From positions 1 to 39,625 of the IMG/VR virus record IMGVR_UViG_3300034020_001270: a DNA stretch of 39,625 nucleotides, one strand, 5' to 3'. Both the position numbers and the translations under genes were made by a program. The notes beneath the pieces were generated by a model. It did not search any database and was not told where the DNA came from. It saw nothing but the letters and a program-made list of their open reading frames with translations. Shown piece after piece: positions 36,969-39,625 of this stretch. This DNA comes from a virus. Each line of letters begins with the position of its first letter. Position 1 is the stretch's first letter.

Positions 36969-37162
36969 GGACGGCCTTATTCGCGCATTTGTGGGCGGGG
37001 GGGCCGATGCCGCAGGAGTATCTGGAGTTGACGCTGTGCCGGGAGTTTCATGTGCTGCCGAGTGAGTTGGGCAGGGAGCCGGTGGGCAATGTGCTGCGCG
37101 TGCTGACGATGATGGATGTGGAAGGCCGGGTGCGCAAGGCACGAGCGGCGGTCAGGAAGTGA
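36597..37162 (+). CDS. Tail assembly chaperone -1 frameshift product (gpGT-like)
   Basis: A -1 shift at 36959-36965 (A AAA AAC, in the right frame) skips the stop and reads on from base 36965 to 37162, giving about 188 aa. The added 65 residues begin LRTALFAHLWAGGPMPQEY and contain the compact helical T domain ending VRKARAAVRK. This matches gpG/gpGT of lambda and related siphoviruses. The downstream frame has no good start of its own near its beginning; an ATG at 37007 is internal. Confidence 0.82.
36959..36965 (+). promoter_or_regulatory. Programmed -1 frameshift site
   Basis: Canonical X-XXY-YYZ heptamer A-AAA-AAC, in phase with the gpG frame and followed at once by the stop TAA. Confidence 0.85.
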
Positions 37163-37206
37163 TGAGGTGGCGGGTGGCAAGGGCTTGTCATCCGCCATTT
37201 GTTTTT

Positions 37207-37233
37207 CGGGCGATAAGTGATTGTTATCGGTCG
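37207..37233. repeat. GATAA-N7-TTATC palindrome, copy 16
   Basis: Core 37212-37228, left TCGGGC, right GGTCGGGG. It separates the chaperone genes from the tape measure gene. Confidence 0.78.
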
Positions 37234-37263
37234 GGGTTGGGGTGGGAGTTATGGGGGTGGGGC

Positions 37264-39625
37264 GTGGCGGATGAGTTGAAGATTATTCTGCGGGCGATTA
37301 ATCAGGCGAGCGGGCCGATTGATGATGTGCGGGGGAGCATGAGCCGGTTGAGTGGGGCGGCTGGTGACCTGCATACCAAAGCGTTGCTGCCGTTGCGGAA
37401 TATGCTGGGGTCGGGGTTGAAGGTGGCGGCGGGGGCAACGGTGGCGGCGGTGGGGGCGCTGGTGGCGACGATTGGGAGCAGCGTGGGCGCGGCGGCGGAT
37501 ATGGAGCAAGGGATTGCCGATATTTCGGCGGCCATGGGGGCAAGCACGGAAGAGACGGGCAAGCTGAAGAAGTTGATTGAGAACTTGGGGTTTGATCCCC
37601 AGCTCAAGGTGACCGCAACCGAGGCGGCGGAGGCGATTGGGACGCTGGGAACGGCGGGGTTATCAGTTGACGAGATTTTGAATGGGGCGGCGCGTTCGAC
37701 GGTGTTGCTGGCCAATGCGACGGGCGCCCAGTTCGGCGACGCGGCGGGGATTGCGTCGGATGTGATGAGCCTGTTCAACATCAAAGCGGCAGACATGGCG
37801 CGGGCGGTGGATGGGATTACGTCTACGACCATTGCTTCTAAGTTCAATATTAATGATTATCGCCTGGCGTTGGCGCAGGCCGGTGGCGTGGCGGCGACGG
37901 TGGGGGTGGGCTTTGACGATTTTAACGCGACGATTGCGGCGATTGCGCCATATTTCGCTTCGGGGTCGGATGCCGGCACGTCCTTTAAGACGTTCCTGCA
38001 GCGGCTGATTCCTGCGTCATCTGCCGCCGAAGATTCCATGCGGGCACTGGGATTAATATCATTGGATGTAGGATTGGCAGCCAAAGGACTGAGTGAAAAA
38101 CTTGGTTATGAGGTTGCTCCTACAATGGAAGCCGTCAAGGAGGCTGCTGCCGAATACACTTATCAAATATTGGATGTAAAAGCGGGGAGTAAGGAATTAG
38201 CCGAAGAAACCGAAAAATTGCTGAACCAGTATCGACGCAATGAATTTTTTACAGCCACAGGCGAAATGAAGGATATGAGCGAAGTCGTCGGGGTGTTACA
38301 GGGTGCGTTTAAGGATCTGACCGAAGAGCAGAAAAACGAGCAACTCGCCACCATCTTTGGCACGGATGCGATGCGGGCGGCGGCGGCCATGGCAGGGATG
38401 ACGGAACAGCAGTTTGCCGATCTGAAAGCGACCATGGCCAAGACGGATGCGGAGGAGTCGGCGGCCAAGCGGATGGATACCTTCCGCGGGGTGATGGAGA
38501 TTCTGGGTGGCGTGGTGGACACGTTGAAGGTGCAGATTGGGGATGCGTTTCTGCCGACGTTGCGGCGGCTGGCAGAGTTGTTTACAGCGCAGGCGCAAAT
38601 ACATGGACCGGCGATTGTAGAGATGTTTCGGGGGTTGGCCGGGCAACTGGAGGTTTCGTTGCAGAAGTTTATGCCGTGGATTGAGCAGGCGCTGCCGCGG
38701 TTGATTGCGCAGATTCCCGGCGTGGTGGCGAATATGATCGAGCTTGGTAAGCAGTTTGTGGCGGCGGCGACGATGGTTTATAACGCAGTGGCGCCGGTGG
38801 TGTCGTTTGTGGCCGGCCTGGTGGATTTGAAGGGCATCCTGTTGATTGTGGGCGGGCTGATGGCGGTGAGTGCGGTGGCGTCGGTGGTGAGCTTTGTGGC
38901 GTCGATTGTGGGGGCGGTGGCGTCGGTGGTGAGCTTTGTGGCGTCGATTGGTGGGGTGCTAGGGTCGCTGGGCGGCTTGGGGGTGGCGCTGGGTGGCGCT
39001 GGGGCTGCGTTTACGGCGATCCTGGCGGCGATTGGGCCGGTGATTCTGATTGTGGGGGCTGTAGGGGCGGCGATTGCGGCGCTGTATTTGGCCTGGCAGA
39101 ACAATTGGTTTGGGATTCGGGATATAACGCAGCAGGCGTTGGCGATGGTGCGCGATTTGTTGGCTAATTTTCCAGAGACGATTGCGGGGCTGAAAGAGGC
39201 ATTTTTCACCTGGGCCAGTGGGGCAATGCAGCGGTTGCGGGATGGCTTTACTGCGGCCAAGCAGATGGTATTGGATGGGTTGGGTTGGGTTGTTGATGGG
39301 ATACGCAGCTTTTTTGGCGAGCGGATTGTGCCGTTGGGGCAACAGATGTTTGACCGGGGCGTTGATGTGTTGCGCCGGTTGCGGGATGGCTTTGCGAATG
39401 CGATCAGTGAGCCGCGGGCGGCCTTGGAGAATGCGCTGAATCATGTGCGGAACCTGGTGGGGGAGCATCTTGGGCCAACTGGGCAGCAGTTGTTTGATCG
39501 GGGCGTTGATGTGTTGCGCCGGTTGCGGGATGGCTTTGCGAATGCGATCAGTGAGCCGCGGGCGGCCTTGGAGAATGCGCTGAATCATGTGCGGAACCTG
39601 GTGGGGGAGCATCTTGGGCCAACTG
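37264..39625 (+). CDS. Tail tape measure protein, N-terminal part (continues at base 1)
   Basis: The frame opens at GTG 37264 and runs off the window end; it resumes at base 1 and ends at 1133. Residues 1-80 are helical with ADELKIILRAINQASGPIDDVRGSMSRL. The TP901-type tape measure core follows: GIADISAAMGASTEETGKLKKLIENLG, ATEAAEAIGTLGTAGLSVDEILNGAARSTVLLANATG, LGLI-type helices and a FGTDAMRAAAAMAGMTE block. Near 38800-39060 lie hydrophobic helices (VASVVSFVASIVGAVASVVSFVASIGG and AILAAIGPVILIVGAVGAAIAAL) typical of tape measure membrane segments. A 48-residue repeat (GVDVLRRLRDGF start) begins near 39358. The ATG at 37251 is out of frame. Confidence 0.88.
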   Translation, partial: MADELKIILRAINQASGPIDDVRGSMSRLSGAAGDLHTKALLPLRNMLGSGLKVAAGATVAAVGALVATIGSSVGAAADMEQGIADISAAMGASTEETGKLKKLIENLGFDPQLKVTATEAAEAIGTLGTAGLSVDEILNGAARSTVLLANATGAQFGDAAGIASDVMSLFNIKAADMARAVDGITSTTIASKFNINDYRLALAQAGGVAATVGVGFDDFNATIAAIAPYFASGSDAGTSFKTFLQRLIPASSAAEDSMRALGLISLDVGLAAKGLSEKLGYEVAPTMEAVKEAAAEYTYQILDVKAGSKELAEETEKLLNQYRRNEFFTATGEMKDMSEVVGVLQGAFKDLTEEQKNEQLATIFGTDAMRAAAAMAGMTEQQFADLKATMAKTDAEESAAKRMDTFRGVMEILGGVVDTLKVQIGDAFLPTLRRLAELFTAQAQIHGPAIVEMFRGLAGQLEVSLQKFMPWIEQALPRLIAQIPGVVANMIELGKQFVAAATMVYNAVAPVVSFVAGLVDLKGILLIVGGLMAVSAVASVVSFVASIVGAVASVVSFVASIGGVLGSLGGLGVALGGAGAAFTAILAAIGPVILIVGAVGAAIAALYLAWQNNWFGIRDITQQALAMVRDLLANFPETIAGLKEAFFTWASGAMQRLRDGFTAAKQMVLDGLGWVVDGIRSFFGERIVPLGQQMFDRGVDVLRRLRDGFANAISEPRAALENALNHVRNLVGEHLGPTGQQLFDRGVDVLRRLRDGFANAISEPRAALENALNHVRNLVGEHLGPT
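39359..39625 (+). repeat. 144-bp tandem repeats in tape measure gene
   Basis: A 144-bp unit begins at 39359 and again at 39503; the two are identical over all 123 bases of the second that are in the window. Base 1 restarts the same unit. Units encode 48 residues (DVLRRLRDGF and NALNHVRNLV). Tape measure length tracks tail length, so copy number would change tail length in whole-unit steps. Confidence 0.85.

Noticed and set aside
39359-39625. CRISPR-like repeats
   Set aside because: The 144-bp units are direct, gap-free and code for tape measure residues; there are no spacers.

Overview
The window is a temperate, tailed double-stranded DNA phage with a non-contractile (siphovirus-type) tail. 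It looks complete and is written as a circle cut inside the tape measure gene. Bases 1-123 repeat bases 39503-39625 exactly, and the tape measure frame runs unbroken across the junction, so the unique length is about 39.5 kb. Because the overlap lies in a 144-bp tandem repeat, the true number of repeat units is uncertain.

The host is not named by the sequence. Several traits would suit a Chloroflexota-like bacterium: Thr/Pro-rich surface proteins with YLPLI/FLPVV motifs, decayed heptanucleotide (ATGGGAN-type) intergenic repeats, REP-like CCCC/GGGG repeats and CTTCGGCAGGCTCAG-type repeats. This is inference. The + strand is G-rich throughout, even across minus-strand genes.

Layout in gene order. 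(1) Lysogeny region, 4.6-7.2 kb: a minus-strand tyrosine integrase, an attP carrying the 3' part of a tRNA-Val(CAC) gene, and a minus-strand operon of XRE repressor, 35-aa ORF and secreted Excalibur-domain protein. It faces an early + operon across a divergent promoter with operator-like palindromes. (2) Early and accessory region, 7.2-19.6 kb: small coiled-coil and membrane proteins, a second tyrosine recombinase, a primase-helicase, an iteron-rich probable origin (14.11-14.42 kb), a string of small membrane proteins and a Topo VI-A/Spo11-like Toprim protein. (3) Packaging, 19.6-23.0 kb: a CHAT/caspase-like membrane protein and the small and large terminase subunits. (4) Lysis, head and tail, 23.1 kb round the circle to 4.5 kb: an extended -10 promoter followed by a ~115-nt leader with an intrinsic terminator (resembling lambda pR'-tR'), then a cell-wall hydrolase, portal, a large atypical structural protein, LamG-bearing decoration protein, Mu F-like protein, protease-scaffold, decoration protein, gpT-like capsid, connectors, tail tube, tail chaperones with a -1 frameshift at AAAAAAC, tape measure, duplicated distal tail proteins, Gp37-like protein and a tail fibre.

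The most unusual feature is a dispersed element of fixed geometry, GATAA-N7-TTATC. Sixteen copies have exactly seven bases between the half-sites. Most lie between genes just before a ribosome binding site, at operon boundaries; three lie in frame inside genes (tape measure, primase, a small membrane protein). They could be repressor/stoperator-type sites, RNA hairpins at gene junctions, or a host-type miniature palindromic repeat that has colonised the phage.
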